Assembly (NCBI GenBank): GCA_017475265.1
Contig: JAFVFY010000080.1
Coordinates: 1-42,598 of the forward strand
Source of the DNA: Prevotella sp.
Lineage (GTDB): Bacteria > Bacteroidota > Bacteroidia > Bacteroidales > Bacteroidaceae
Direction: 5' to 3'
DNA length: 42,598 nucleotides
A program made the position numbers and the translations under genes. The notes under the pieces were generated by a model. It saw nothing but the letters and a program-made list of their open reading frames with translations, had not been told where the DNA came from and did no database searches. How positions within the stretch are numbered: the first letter of the stretch is position 1; each line of letters begins with the position of its first letter. This document shows positions 1 to 7,298 of this stretch, one piece after another.

Positions 1-44
1 ACCATCAATAGTCCCGAAAAGTGACATTTCAGTCGCTGTTTGTC

Positions 45-77
45 TTGCAATGGTATGGGGAATTTGTCGTACCTTTG
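45..77 (+). promoter_or_regulatory. Bacteroidota-type promoter of the radical SAM gene
   Basis: A TACCTTTG box at 70-77 matches the TAnnTTTG -7 element. A TTG at 45-47 lies 22 bases upstream, slightly longer than the usual spacing. The box is 22 bases before the chosen start at 100, so the upstream in-frame ATG at 40 cannot be used from this promoter. Confidence 0.55.
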
Positions 78-99
78 CATCGTCAAAGTAAGAAACAAT

Positions 100-972
100 A
101 TGGTGAAGATACAAGAAATTGAAGTGAAGTCGGTGATGACGAAGTCGAACCTGCCAGTGGCCGACTTCTCGGTGAATCCCTACGTGGGCTGTCTGCACGG
201 CTGTAAGTACTGTTATGCCTCGTTCATGAAGCGGTTTACGAACCACCCTGAGCCGTGGGGCGAGTTCATCGACGTGAAGTACTGGCCAGAGATCAAGAAT
301 GTCAAACGGTATGCGGGCAAGGAGGCATTCTTCGGCTCGGTTACTGACTGCTACCAGCCGCACGAGGCCAAGTACAAGCGCACCCGCGCCTTGTTGGAAC
401 AGCTTCAAGGCAGTGGCATCAGCGTGAGCATCGCCACGAAGTCTGACCTTGTGTTGCGTGACCTTGACCTCATCAAGACCTTTCCCCATGCCCGTGTGTC
501 GTGGAGCATCAACACGCTCGACGAAGAGTTCCGTCGCGAGATGGACGTGGCCGTCAGCATCGAGCGACGCCTGGAGGCCATGCGCCAGTTCTACGAGGCC
601 GGCGTTGAGACCACCTGCTTCATCTCGCCCATCTTTCCTGGCATCACTGATGTCGAGGCCATCATTCGCAAGGCCAAGGGGCAATGCAACCTCGTCTGGT
701 TAGAGAACCTGAACCTCCGTGGCGACTATAAGGGAAAGATTCTTGCATGGATTCACGAGCACCATCCCGAACTTGACCAGCTCTACCATGACATCTACAC
801 GAAGAAAGACCGCTCCTACTGGATGCAGCTCGACATGCAGATGCGCGCCTTCTGCGAGGCCGAGGGACTGCCCTACGTCCGCAACGACGACTCCGTGCGC
901 TCCAAGCATGGCGAACCGCCCGTAGTAGTCAACTATTTCTTCCACGAGGAAATAGTGAATAGGGGGAAATGA
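100..972 (+). CDS. SPL-like radical SAM protein
   Basis: A radical SAM enzyme that should bind a 4Fe-4S cluster and cleave S-adenosylmethionine; its substrate is unknown. The cluster motif is CLHGCKYC (CX3CX2C), about 30 residues from the chosen start, followed by a TIM-barrel-like sequence with SVTDCYQP and VSIATKSDL. Overall shape and length (290 residues) fit the SplB/COG1533 group of radical SAM proteins, which includes spore photoproduct lyase-like and uncharacterised members. Bacteroidales do not sporulate, so a spore role is excluded by context. I start at the ATG at 100, not the in-frame ATG at 40, because the TACCTTTG promoter box lies between them. It has its own promoter and no obvious operon partner. 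Family call is firm; function is open. Confidence 0.85.
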   Translation: MVKIQEIEVKSVMTKSNLPVADFSVNPYVGCLHGCKYCYASFMKRFTNHPEPWGEFIDVKYWPEIKNVKRYAGKEAFFGSVTDCYQPHEAKYKRTRALLEQLQGSGISVSIATKSDLVLRDLDLIKTFPHARVSWSINTLDEEFRREMDVAVSIERRLEAMRQFYEAGVETTCFISPIFPGITDVEAIIRKAKGQCNLVWLENLNLRGDYKGKILAWIHEHHPELDQLYHDIYTKKDRSYWMQLDMQMRAFCEAEGLPYVRNDDSVRSKHGEPPVVVNYFFHEEIVNRGK

Positions 973-1004
973 AGCGTTGTCTCATTTCTAATCTATTCAG
1001 TAAT

Positions 1005-1053
1005 GTTTAAACGGGTTTAAAGAATTGGCAGCATTGTTTAACCGAGTTTAAAA
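1005..1053. repeat. Paired palindromic direct repeats upstream of hsp20
   Basis: GTTTAAACGGGTTTAAAG at 1005-1022 and GTTTAACCGAGTTTAAAA at 1036-1053 agree at 15 of 18 positions. Each is an imperfect palindrome, and the copies are 31 bp apart, about three helical turns. They look like two operator sites; the regulator is unknown. Confidence 0.45.
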
Positions 1054-1054
1054 T

Positions 1055-1094
1055 CCGTGCCAGATTGACTTTCGTGATTGTCATTCTGGCGCGG
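1055..1094. promoter_or_regulatory. 15-bp inverted repeat upstream of hsp20
   Basis: CCGTGCCAGATTGAC at 1055-1069 pairs with GTCATTCTGGCGCGG at 1080-1094, with one mismatch and one wobble, around a 10-base loop. No T-run follows, so a terminator is unlikely. It may be a regulator site or an RNA hairpin in the hsp20 leader region. Confidence 0.45.
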
Positions 1095-1207
1095 ATTCGT
1101 TCTATAGGCATGTACTTTGCTTATCTATTAGTGAAAGCTGAAGCGAAAGCCGAGGCAATCAAAGAACAAATAAGTTAAACCAAAAGTATAATTAGGAGGT
1201 AATGATT

Positions 1208-1633
1208 ATGTTGAACGGATTAATGAAAAGCAATGGTTGGTTCCCAACGATGTTTGATGATTTCTTTAACACTGATTTCATGCCTCGTGCCAACAATACA
1301 GCACCCGCAGTCAATGTCAAGGAGAATGAGAAGGCCTACACGATGGAGCTTGCAGCCCCTGGCATTAAGAAGGAATATTGCCGCGTAGGCATCAATGACG
1401 AGGGCAACCTCACCATCGCCATCGAGAACAAACAGGAACACAAGCATGAGGACAGTCATCGTCACTACTTGCGCCGTGAGTTCAGTTACTCAAACTACGA
1501 GCAGAACTACGTGTTGCCTGACGATGTGGTTCGTGACAAGATCTCTGCCAAAGTGGAGGACGGCATCCTGACCATCACGATGCCGAAGACCGAGCCGAAG
1601 GAGAAGGTCACCAAGGCCATTGAGGTCTCGTAA
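1208..1633 (+). CDS. Small heat-shock protein (Hsp20/alpha-crystallin)
   Basis: An ATP-independent cytoplasmic holdase that binds unfolding proteins under stress. The alpha-crystallin domain covers roughly residues 30-130, with the typical AAPGIKKE strand and the DGILTITMPK strand near the end. An IxV-type tail (IEV) that links dimers into oligomers ends the protein. Length (141 residues) is normal for the family. An AGGAGG Shine-Dalgarno at 1194-1199 is only two bases from the ATG at 1202 but eight from the ATG at 1208, so I choose 1208. The gene stands alone, between an upstream region with paired palindromes and a strong hairpin, and a rho-independent terminator downstream. Confidence 0.93.
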   Translation: MLNGLMKSNGWFPTMFDDFFNTDFMPRANNTAPAVNVKENEKAYTMELAAPGIKKEYCRVGINDEGNLTIAIENKQEHKHEDSHRHYLRREFSYSNYEQNYVLPDDVVRDKISAKVEDGILTITMPKTEPKEKVTKAIEVS

Positions 1634-1658
1634 TGGACATTGATTAACCGCATAAGCT

Positions 1659-1700
1659 AAAGGAGCAGCATCCAAAAAAGGTGTTGCTCCTTTCTTTATT
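1659..1700 (+). terminator. Rho-independent terminator of hsp20
   Basis: AAAGGAGCAGCA (1659-1670) pairs with TGTTGCTCCTTT (1682-1693), with one G-T pair, and is followed by CTTTATTT. It lies 26 bases past the hsp20 stop codon. Confidence 0.8.
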
Positions 1701-1705
1701 TGTTA

Positions 1706-1769
1706 ATTGTTCGTAAAACTACGAATAATATTTGGCTGTTTAGATTATTGTTCGTAACTTTGCGAACAA
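1706..1769 (+). promoter_or_regulatory. arsR promoter with two ArsR operator palindromes
   Basis: TTTG at 1731-1734, a 20-base spacer and TAACTTTG at 1755-1762 form an ideal Bacteroidota promoter. The -7 box lies inside a perfect inverted repeat, TTGTTCG (1748-1754) and CGAACAA (1763-1769). A second palindrome, ATTGTTCGTA (1706-1715) and TACGAATAAT (1720-1729), lies just upstream of the -33 box. ArsR bound here would block its own promoter. Confidence 0.75.
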
Positions 1770-1785
1770 AATCAAATGTTTCAGT

Positions 1786-2118
1786 ATGGAGAACAAGAAA
1801 GTATATACAGAGAAACAGGAGCGGATTGCCCGATTTGCCAAAGCTTTGGGACATCCGGCACGTATTGCTATTATGCAGTTTCTAGCAAAGCAGGAACAAT
1901 GCTATTTTGGTGACATACACGAAGAACTGCCCATTGCCAAAGCTACAGTCTCACAGCATCTGACTGAACTGAAGGATGCAGGACTTATACAAGGAACCAT
2001 TGAGATGCCGAAGGTGAGATATTGCATCAACCGCGACAACTGGATGCTGGCCAAGATGCTTTTTCAAGAGTTCTTCAGTCAGGAAATGACGAAATCCGAC
2101 TGCGGTTGCAGTAAGTAA
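1786..2118 (+). CDS. ArsR-family metalloregulatory repressor
   Basis: A winged-helix repressor of the ArsR/SmtB family that should leave DNA when it binds a metal or metalloid. The DNA-binding part runs from LGHPARIAIM (about residue 21) through the recognition helix KATVSQHLTELKDAGLI to the wing. Cysteines are present in EQCYF, in RYCI and in the C-terminal DCGC; together they could bind a thiophilic ion such as arsenite, but the ligand set is my inference. Length (110 residues) is typical. Operator palindromes cover its promoter, and a third copy stands before the downstream genes, so it probably represses itself and the thioredoxin-like and permease genes. Confidence 0.9.
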   Translation: MENKKVYTEKQERIARFAKALGHPARIAIMQFLAKQEQCYFGDIHEELPIAKATVSQHLTELKDAGLIQGTIEMPKVRYCINRDNWMLAKMLFQEFFSQEMTKSDCGCSK

Positions 2119-2174
2119 TTCTATAATATATAAAAGATGTAATTATATCATATAAAGGATTATTGTATATTATA

Positions 2175-2194
2175 TGTTCGTAGTTCTACAAACA
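2175..2194 (+). promoter_or_regulatory. Third ArsR-type operator
   Basis: TGTTCGTAG and CTACAAACA face each other across two bases with eight of nine pairs matching. The half-site TGTTCGTA is shared with the two palindromes upstream of arsR. It lies between arsR and the downstream genes. Confidence 0.6.
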
Positions 2195-2217
2195 ACAAAC
2201 AATAAATGTAACTTAAA

Positions 2218-2314
2218 ATGAAAAGAACATTAGTATTAATGATGGTCAACAGTCATCGTGGGTGTGTTGTTCGTCCTGATAGGATTATACGAATGTTACA
2301 TCATTTATTTATAA
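2218..2314 (+). pseudogene. Frameshifted small single-span membrane protein
   Basis: From the ATG at 2218 the frame reads MKRTLVLMMV and then turns polar. In the next frame, from 2246, it continues as a hydrophobic helix, VIVGVLFVLIGLYECYIIYL, with a stop at 2312-2314. Removing one base near 2247 joins the halves into a membrane peptide of about 31 residues. It lies between arsR and the thioredoxin-like gene, under the third operator. The second frame has no start codon of its own. It may be a real mutation, a sequencing error or chance; I do not recognise the family. Confidence 0.4.
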
Positions 2315-2333
2315 CAAATTAATTTCAAGAATT

Positions 2334-2567
2334 ATGGAAATCAAGGTTTTAGGCTCTGGGTGCAGCCGTTGCAAGAAGGCACTCGAAGTAGTAAACAAGG
2401 TAGTTAGCGAAAGTGGCATTGATGCCAACGTAGAGTATGTGACTGACATCATGCGTGTGATGGAGTATAACGTCATGGGCACTCCTGCTGTGGTCGTTGA
2501 CGGCGAAGTGAAAATCAAGGGCACCGTGCCGACGGAGGCCGATGTCAGAAAGGCACTTGGCTTATGA
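2334..2567 (+). CDS. Thioredoxin-like redox-active disulfide protein
   Basis: A 77-residue thioredoxin-fold protein of the small redox-disulfide type (Thioredoxin_3). The active site is CSRC at residues 10-13, after the first strand MEIKVLGSG, and the cis-proline loop is MGTPAVVVDGEVK. It is expected to act in the cytoplasm as a dithiol-disulfide carrier. Its stop overlaps the start of the permease gene by four bases (ATGA), so the two are translationally coupled. Pairing of this protein with an ArsP-type permease and an ArsR regulator is a recurring arrangement, suggesting the thiol protein supplies or reduces what the permease exports. That link is inference. Confidence 0.9.
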   Translation: MEIKVLGSGCSRCKKALEVVNKVVSESGIDANVEYVTDIMRVMEYNVMGTPAVVVDGEVKIKGTVPTEADVRKALGL

Positions 2568-3532
2568 TACAGCAACTGGCCGACTGGCTTACTTATGGGT
2601 TGCTGGGACTCGATGCTACATCGGGTCTCGGCTCAGCCCTCAACTTCTTCATCTACGACTCGGTGAAGATCCTGCTGCTGCTCTTTGTCATCAGCGCATT
2701 GATGGGAGTGGTGAATGCCTATTTCCCCATTGAGCGTCTGCGCAACTATCTCATGACACATCGGCTCTACGGACTGCAATACCTGTTGGCCTCTATCTTC
2801 GGAGCAATCACCCCGTTCTGCTCCTGTTCGTCCATCCCGTTGTTCATCGGCTTCGTCAAGGGAGGCATTCCGCTCGGTGTCACTTTCGCCTTTCTCATCA
2901 CTTCGCCGTTAGTCAACGAGGTAGCCGTAGCCATGTTTCTCGGTTCGTTTGGCGTGAAGGTCACGGCTATCTATGTCGTTAGCGGCATCCTGCTCGGTAT
3001 GATTGGAGGCTTCCTTTTAGGGAGAATGCGGCTTGAAGTGTTGCTCAGCGACTGGGTGAAGCAGATCCAGATGCAATCTACAAAGCAGACAGAGGCATGG
3101 GAGGCTGAGCTCGTCAGCTTCACCCATCGTCTGCCCTCCATTCTCCGAGAAGCATGGGGCATCGTGCGTGGGGTACTCCTTTATGTCATCATTGGTATCG
3201 GCATCGGAGCCATGATGCACGGCTTCGTGCCAGAGGGATTCTTTGAGCATTATATGGCTCGCGACAACTGGTTTGCCGTGCCTCTTGCCGTCGTTCTGGC
3301 TGTTCCGATGTACGCCAATGCAGCAGGCATAGTCCCCATCATCGAAGTATTTGTAGCCAAAGGCATTCCTCTCGGCACCGCCATTGCCTTTATGATGGCC
3401 GTAGTTGGTCTGTCGCTGCCCGAAGCCACTCTGCTAAAGAAAATCATGACGTGGCGGCTCATTGGCATTTTCTTTGGCACGATTACATTATTTATTATAA
3501 CGCTGGGGTATATGTTCAATATGCTCCTATAA
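2564..3532 (+). CDS. ArsP-type permease (UPF0718)
   Basis: An inner-membrane permease of the ArsP/UPF0718 family (PF03773), 322 residues, with about eight hydrophobic spans. The hallmark is TPFCSCSSIPLFIGF at about residues 84-98, with its Cys-Ser-Cys cluster, plus a second similar half ending in PMYANAAGIVPI. Some ArsP members export trivalent organoarsenicals; others have unknown substrates, so I do not assign arsP outright. Control by an ArsR regulator and coupling to a CxxC protein support a role in metalloid or thiol-reactive compound resistance. The gene overlaps the preceding one by four bases and is followed by a hairpin. Confidence 0.85.
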   Translation: MIQQLADWLTYGLLGLDATSGLGSALNFFIYDSVKILLLLFVISALMGVVNAYFPIERLRNYLMTHRLYGLQYLLASIFGAITPFCSCSSIPLFIGFVKGGIPLGVTFAFLITSPLVNEVAVAMFLGSFGVKVTAIYVVSGILLGMIGGFLLGRMRLEVLLSDWVKQIQMQSTKQTEAWEAELVSFTHRLPSILREAWGIVRGVLLYVIIGIGIGAMMHGFVPEGFFEHYMARDNWFAVPLAVVLAVPMYANAAGIVPIIEVFVAKGIPLGTAIAFMMAVVGLSLPEATLLKKIMTWRLIGIFFGTITLFIITLGYMFNMLL

Positions 3533-3560
3533 GACTATCATTGATTGGCAAGTGTAAGTA

Positions 3561-3594
3561 AAGTCCCGACCTGCAATCAAGCAAGCCGGGACTT
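3561..3594. terminator. Hairpin between convergent genes
   Basis: AAGTCCCG (3561-3568) pairs perfectly with CGGGACTT (3587-3594). It lies between the permease and a convergent gene on the minus strand. The T-run is weak, so it is only a likely terminator. Confidence 0.5.
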
Positions 3595-3617
3595 CCTGGG
3601 TTTATATGGTATGGCAA

Positions 3618-4007
3618 CTAAGCCACTAAGTGCATGATGTGACGGGCTGTTGTCACGCGAGCGTCGTAACGGACGGTCATCTCGTAAGTGCGAGGGTTCC
3701 AGTAGGCTCCCATCACACCGTGGATGCGCTCTGCCTTTGCCACTGCATGGTGGTGGGCTGCATGACGGCTGACTCTGAACGTGCAGGTCTTTACTACTGG
3801 ACGGTAGGCATGATGTTTGGAGTTATCGAAGTGGGAAGTCTTTTTGTCAATTCTGTCAAAGTGTGAACCCCTGTGGTTGTTAGTCACTACCACAACTGTT
3901 GTTTTCTTGTCGTGGTTCTTGTGGTTCTTATTACCTGCCATTGCTGGCATTGCGGTTGTGATGGCCATCATCATTGCGGCTGCAATCACCTTATTCATCA
4001 TCTTCAT
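3618..4007 (-). CDS. Secreted His-rich protein with HMA-like C-terminus
   Basis: A 129-residue exported protein. It begins with a signal peptide (MKMMNKVIAAAMMM and a cut near AMA-GN), followed by a stretch rich in His, Lys and Asn and a second His cluster (RHAAHHHAVAKAERIHGV). The last 45 residues follow the pattern of a heavy-metal-associated domain (helix AKAERIHGV, strand with AYWNPRTYEMTVRYD, helix with TTARHIMHLV) but lack the CxxC. Binding of a transition metal in the periplasm is plausible but unproven. I choose the ATG at 4007 because a GGAGAT lies about eight bases upstream; the TTG six bases earlier lacks this. I know no characterised homologue. Confidence 0.7.
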   Translation of the reverse strand: MKMMNKVIAAAMMMAITTAMPAMAGNKNHKNHDKKTTVVVVTNNHRGSHFDRIDKKTSHFDNSKHHAYRPVVKTCTFRVSRHAAHHHAVAKAERIHGVMGAYWNPRTYEMTVRYDARVTTARHIMHLVA

Positions 4008-4059
4008 AATCAAATCTCCTATCCTTTAAATGTTAGACATTTGTTTCTTAATCACAGTG

Positions 4060-4090
4060 CAAAGTTAGTGTGATTTGGTGAGGTTTGAAA
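4060..4090 (-). promoter_or_regulatory. Likely promoter of the His-rich protein gene
   Basis: On the minus strand TAACTTTG (plus-strand 4060-4067) fits the -7 element. The position 19 bases further holds TTTC, not TTTG. The remaining stretch to 4287 shows no gene. Confidence 0.45.
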
Positions 4091-4287
4091 GAGAAATATC
4101 CTATTCAGCAAAGACGGATTCCCTAAAATGTTGTGGGGATTTTCCCTATGAAACCCATATCACTTGTTGATTAGTACCTTACCACTTTTGCCATCAATAG
4201 CCTCGGTATTCAGTACAGATTCCGTAAAATCATCTTTTCCGACTCAACTGTAATATACCACTATTATCTGAAAGATGATTATTCTAG

Positions 4288-6480
4288 CTATCTATGATAG
4301 CCTCGTTTGTGACTGCTAAGAATCATAGCCATTGCTGCCTGATGGCATCTGCGGGCAAAGGCTAAATCGTCTTCTTTATCCTTCCGACGAGGAAGTTCAT
4401 TATTGCATCCTCCGCCACCGCAAGATTGGGAGATAGTAGTAGCGGCATCAACATAACCGAAAAACAGGCTGGCTGTGGTGGCGGCAACCTCTGCCACATT
4501 CTCTGCTATCCCTTCTGCCAGGTTCAAGCCTGTATTCACAAGAAAACGCAAAGCAGACTCGGCTCCTATCTGATAGACCTCAGATTTCGTTCCAACAGCA
4601 ATGTTGCGAATAGTATCAACAGCCGCCAACATCCATCCTGCATTGGCCAAACGATCCTTGGGGTTGTCGCCGAGTGCCTTCCTCACAGTTTCTTTCTCCC
4701 TGTCATTCATGACGTATCTATCGAGTCTGGGATTGATGATGACCTGAACGGCATTCCATAGTCCGGGCCAGACGGACTCCAAAACGCTGGACATGTTATC
4801 GTAGTTATCGGCTTTTGCCTTTGCCCTCTCATAGGAATCAATAGTGACACCTCGTTTTGTCATCTCGTCATATTGGTGAATCTTCCTGATGGCTATGGCA
4901 TTCTGACGCAACTCCTGTTTGACAATGGCTCGACTTCTGCGAGTCAACTCGTCTTTGTGAACGGAGGCGAAACTGCGAAGTAAGGTCTGCATGTCGGTCA
5001 TCACAGACTTGATGTCTGCATCACGCTTCTTCCTGACTACTTTAGGGTCATCGAAGAATCCTATCTTTCGAGCCTTGATTTTGTCAATCTCTTCAAAAGT
5101 GGCGGTGAGGACATCCATGATGGTGACATGCAACTTGCCATTTGCCTTCAGATTATCGATGATGGCACAATTTGCCTCAGGGTTATAAGCGAACACCATC
5201 TTGTCGAAACTCACCATATTGGCCACCTCCTTGGGATCGCCAACGGCATTGACCAGTTCTTCAACTCTTTCTTCCAGCGCAGTTTTCTCCTTTTGGACTT
5301 TGTCCTTCTCCTGTTTGGCATCATTCAGATCTTTACGGGCTGTTTCCACCTGTGTCACCATCTTAGCCACTTGTTCACGCCCTTCCCGGATGTCATTTTC
5401 TACCAGAGATTGTGTCCGTCCTGCCTGCTGAAGTTTTTCCTGAATTACTGCATACTTCTCATTTGCAACTTCTGCTTTCAGTTCTGCCTCCTCAGCCTTT
5501 TTCAGAGCCTCCAACCTCTCTCGTTCCAGTTTCCGCTTACTCTTCTTGCGATGCTCTTGGCGCTCCTCTGGTGTCATCAGCGATGTATCCTCGCCTCTTG
5601 CCAATCCCCATTTGCAGTTGACTTCTTCGTATAGCATGGTGTGCCACTGCTTGTACGACCTCTTTGCCTGATACTTGGTTTCTCCGAAGTAATAGGAATA
5701 ACTGACCGTTGGAACCTTTTTCTTTACGGCGGGCTTGTAGAAACGCTGCTCGTCTTCACTCAGACGTTGGTATTGTCGGGTGTTGATGTGCTCAGGACGA
5801 TTTTTGCCGTCAGGCTTCACACCAGGGGCAAGCTCATAGCCACCCGTCCTGCCCTTAGGCATCCGCTCTGCAACAGGAACCACCAATGCGTGGAAATGTG
5901 GGGTCGTTTCGTCCAAATGACATTCAAGTCCGAGAACATTCTCCTCACCAAACTTCCGGCAAAGGAAGTCATAATAATCCAATGCCAAGGTCTCAATCTG
6001 TTTGCGCCTTGGATGGTCTGGGTCATCGGCCAAAGTTACGGAACTATTGTCCTCGCGCCAATCGAAATCCATCGGTTTTCCGAAGGCTATCTCCGTCATG
6101 CGGTCATGGTCACCGTTGAGTACGAAGTCAATACAGGTGTTGGGCTGATTAGGAGCATCAGGTGACCACGGTTTGAATTTCAGTTCTTTCAGTCGCTCTT
6201 CATATCTCTCTTTCAATGATTTTTCCTGTGTTCCAAGAGGGATGATGGTAGGTCGGGCATAGACGGTTTCCCCATTTATCTTGCCAATCTTCCTACCTCT
6301 CTTAATCTCAAAGTTGAGATGCCTTCTCGACCAGTCATAACGGCTTCCAGGCTCTTTATTCTTGGCATTGTAAGTCTCCTCAGTCCATCCACGTCGCTCA
6401 TTTTCCCTGCCTTGCGCGGAAGCAAAGGAGGGAGAAGCGGAGATGTTGAGCGACTGGTATTGTTTCTCACAAATTTGCAT
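4288..6480 (-). CDS. MobV-type relaxase (Pre/Mob mobilization protein)
   Basis: The DNA-nicking relaxase that starts conjugal transfer of a mobilizable element. The N-terminus (ISASPSFASAQGRENER) is typical of Bacteroides Pre/Mob proteins. The metal-binding triad motif is HLDETTPHFH, with H188, D190, H195 and H197. Residues about 320-430 form a long charged coiled coil, and the tail is rich in Gly and Cys. At 730 residues it is longer than small plasmid Mob proteins, as in Bacteroides integrative mobilizable elements. Three inverted repeats in the 160 bp upstream are a candidate oriT. No coupling protein or type IV secretion genes are present, so transfer needs a helper. Confidence 0.9.
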   Translation of the reverse strand: MQICEKQYQSLNISASPSFASAQGRENERRGWTEETYNAKNKEPGSRYDWSRRHLNFEIKRGRKIGKINGETVYARPTIIPLGTQEKSLKERYEERLKELKFKPWSPDAPNQPNTCIDFVLNGDHDRMTEIAFGKPMDFDWREDNSSVTLADDPDHPRRKQIETLALDYYDFLCRKFGEENVLGLECHLDETTPHFHALVVPVAERMPKGRTGGYELAPGVKPDGKNRPEHINTRQYQRLSEDEQRFYKPAVKKKVPTVSYSYYFGETKYQAKRSYKQWHTMLYEEVNCKWGLARGEDTSLMTPEERQEHRKKSKRKLERERLEALKKAEEAELKAEVANEKYAVIQEKLQQAGRTQSLVENDIREGREQVAKMVTQVETARKDLNDAKQEKDKVQKEKTALEERVEELVNAVGDPKEVANMVSFDKMVFAYNPEANCAIIDNLKANGKLHVTIMDVLTATFEEIDKIKARKIGFFDDPKVVRKKRDADIKSVMTDMQTLLRSFASVHKDELTRRSRAIVKQELRQNAIAIRKIHQYDEMTKRGVTIDSYERAKAKADNYDNMSSVLESVWPGLWNAVQVIINPRLDRYVMNDREKETVRKALGDNPKDRLANAGWMLAAVDTIRNIAVGTKSEVYQIGAESALRFLVNTGLNLAEGIAENVAEVAATTASLFFGYVDAATTISQSCGGGGCNNELPRRKDKEDDLAFARRCHQAAMAMILSSHKRGYHR

Positions 6481-6539
6481 GGCCTTATTCTTTTCGTTAA
6501 TAATGTAGAGGTCTTGGGGGCGGCAGTCCCTGAGCGGAG

Positions 6540-6660
6540 GTCCAGGAGAGGGTCACTCCTGGTCGGGTTCCAAGGGCAGACAGCCTTTGGCATATTGGGG
6601 TAAAATGGCAGAATTGACATTATTACCCCTAATATGTTGTGGACTATTGTTGTAGTCCAC
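6540..6660. other. Candidate oriT: cluster of inverted repeats before mob
   Basis: Three inverted repeats lie just upstream of the relaxase gene: CCAGGAG/CTCCTGG (6542-6548, 6556-6562); CATATTGGGGTAA/TTACCCCTAATATG (6591-6603, 6623-6636, one bulged base); and GTGGACTA/TAGTCCAC (6639-6646, 6653-6660). Position next to the relaxase and hairpin density suggest oriT; the nick site is not identified. Confidence 0.45.
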
Positions 6661-7234
6661 CCTGCGGCACGCCCGTCTTGTTCCATTCCTTGTCGCGCAG
6701 ATAGACGAACAGGTAAGAGCGAGATGCAAGGTCACCTTGCAGTCGCTGTACATTAGCGAACGCTGTTGTTCGTTCATCTGCCGTCAAAAGCTTCCAAGTA
6801 TCGAATGCTTGCGACTCGTTATTTCCAGTCTTGCCGTAGATTTGTTTCATTCGCTCAAAAGACGAGGTGGGGTCATTAGCATTGAAATCGGTTTCACTCT
6901 TCTCCTCACTATCGTTCGCTGTAGAAGCAGGAGGATTGTCGATAGCTCTCTTCGATACATTAGCAGGTCTGGCAGTGGTTTTAGCAGTTCTGCACTTTGC
7001 ACTCTCACTGCATTTACGGCTCTTTACCTCAGCTGCCGTTCGCAGAGAATCAAGATCCTGAGCAATCAGGTCAAAGTACGTCTCCAAGCGAAGGTCATCC
7101 ATCGCAGGGCGTGTCCCATCGGTAGCATACGCTACGACAGCCTTCACTAGTTTACCTACTTCACTGTTGTTCATTCGTGTACATGCCACGATGAGCACGT
7201 TCGATAAAAACGGAATACGATCAATTGTCTTCAT
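6644..7234 (-). CDS. Hypothetical protein, possible DUF6291-like N-terminus
   Basis: A 196-residue protein that I do not firmly recognise. The first 60 residues (VGKLVKAVVAYATDGTRP, then YFDLIAQDLDSL) resemble the pattern of DUF6291 proteins found in phages and mobile elements near replication genes. The middle is low complexity, rich in Ser, Thr, Ala and Lys, and looks disordered. The last third (FERMKQIYGKTGNNESQAFDTWKL) is a separate helical segment. It lies immediately upstream of the candidate oriT and relaxase, on the same strand, so it may belong to the mobilization or replication module. No catalytic motif is visible. Confidence 0.6.
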   Translation of the reverse strand: MKTIDRIPFLSNVLIVACTRMNNSEVGKLVKAVVAYATDGTRPAMDDLRLETYFDLIAQDLDSLRTAAEVKSRKCSESAKCRTAKTTARPANVSKRAIDNPPASTANDSEEKSETDFNANDPTSSFERMKQIYGKTGNNESQAFDTWKLLTADERTTAFANVQRLQGDLASRSYLFVYLRDKEWNKTGVPQGGLQQ

Positions 7235-7298
7235 AACAAAACAAATTAAGGGTTATACATTTATTTACCATTACATATTTCAACTATTATTCTCACCA

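Noticed and set aside
1080-1110. Sigma-54 promoter before hsp20 (TGGC-containing element)
   Set aside because: TGGCGCG is not followed by a TTGC-type element at the right spacing.
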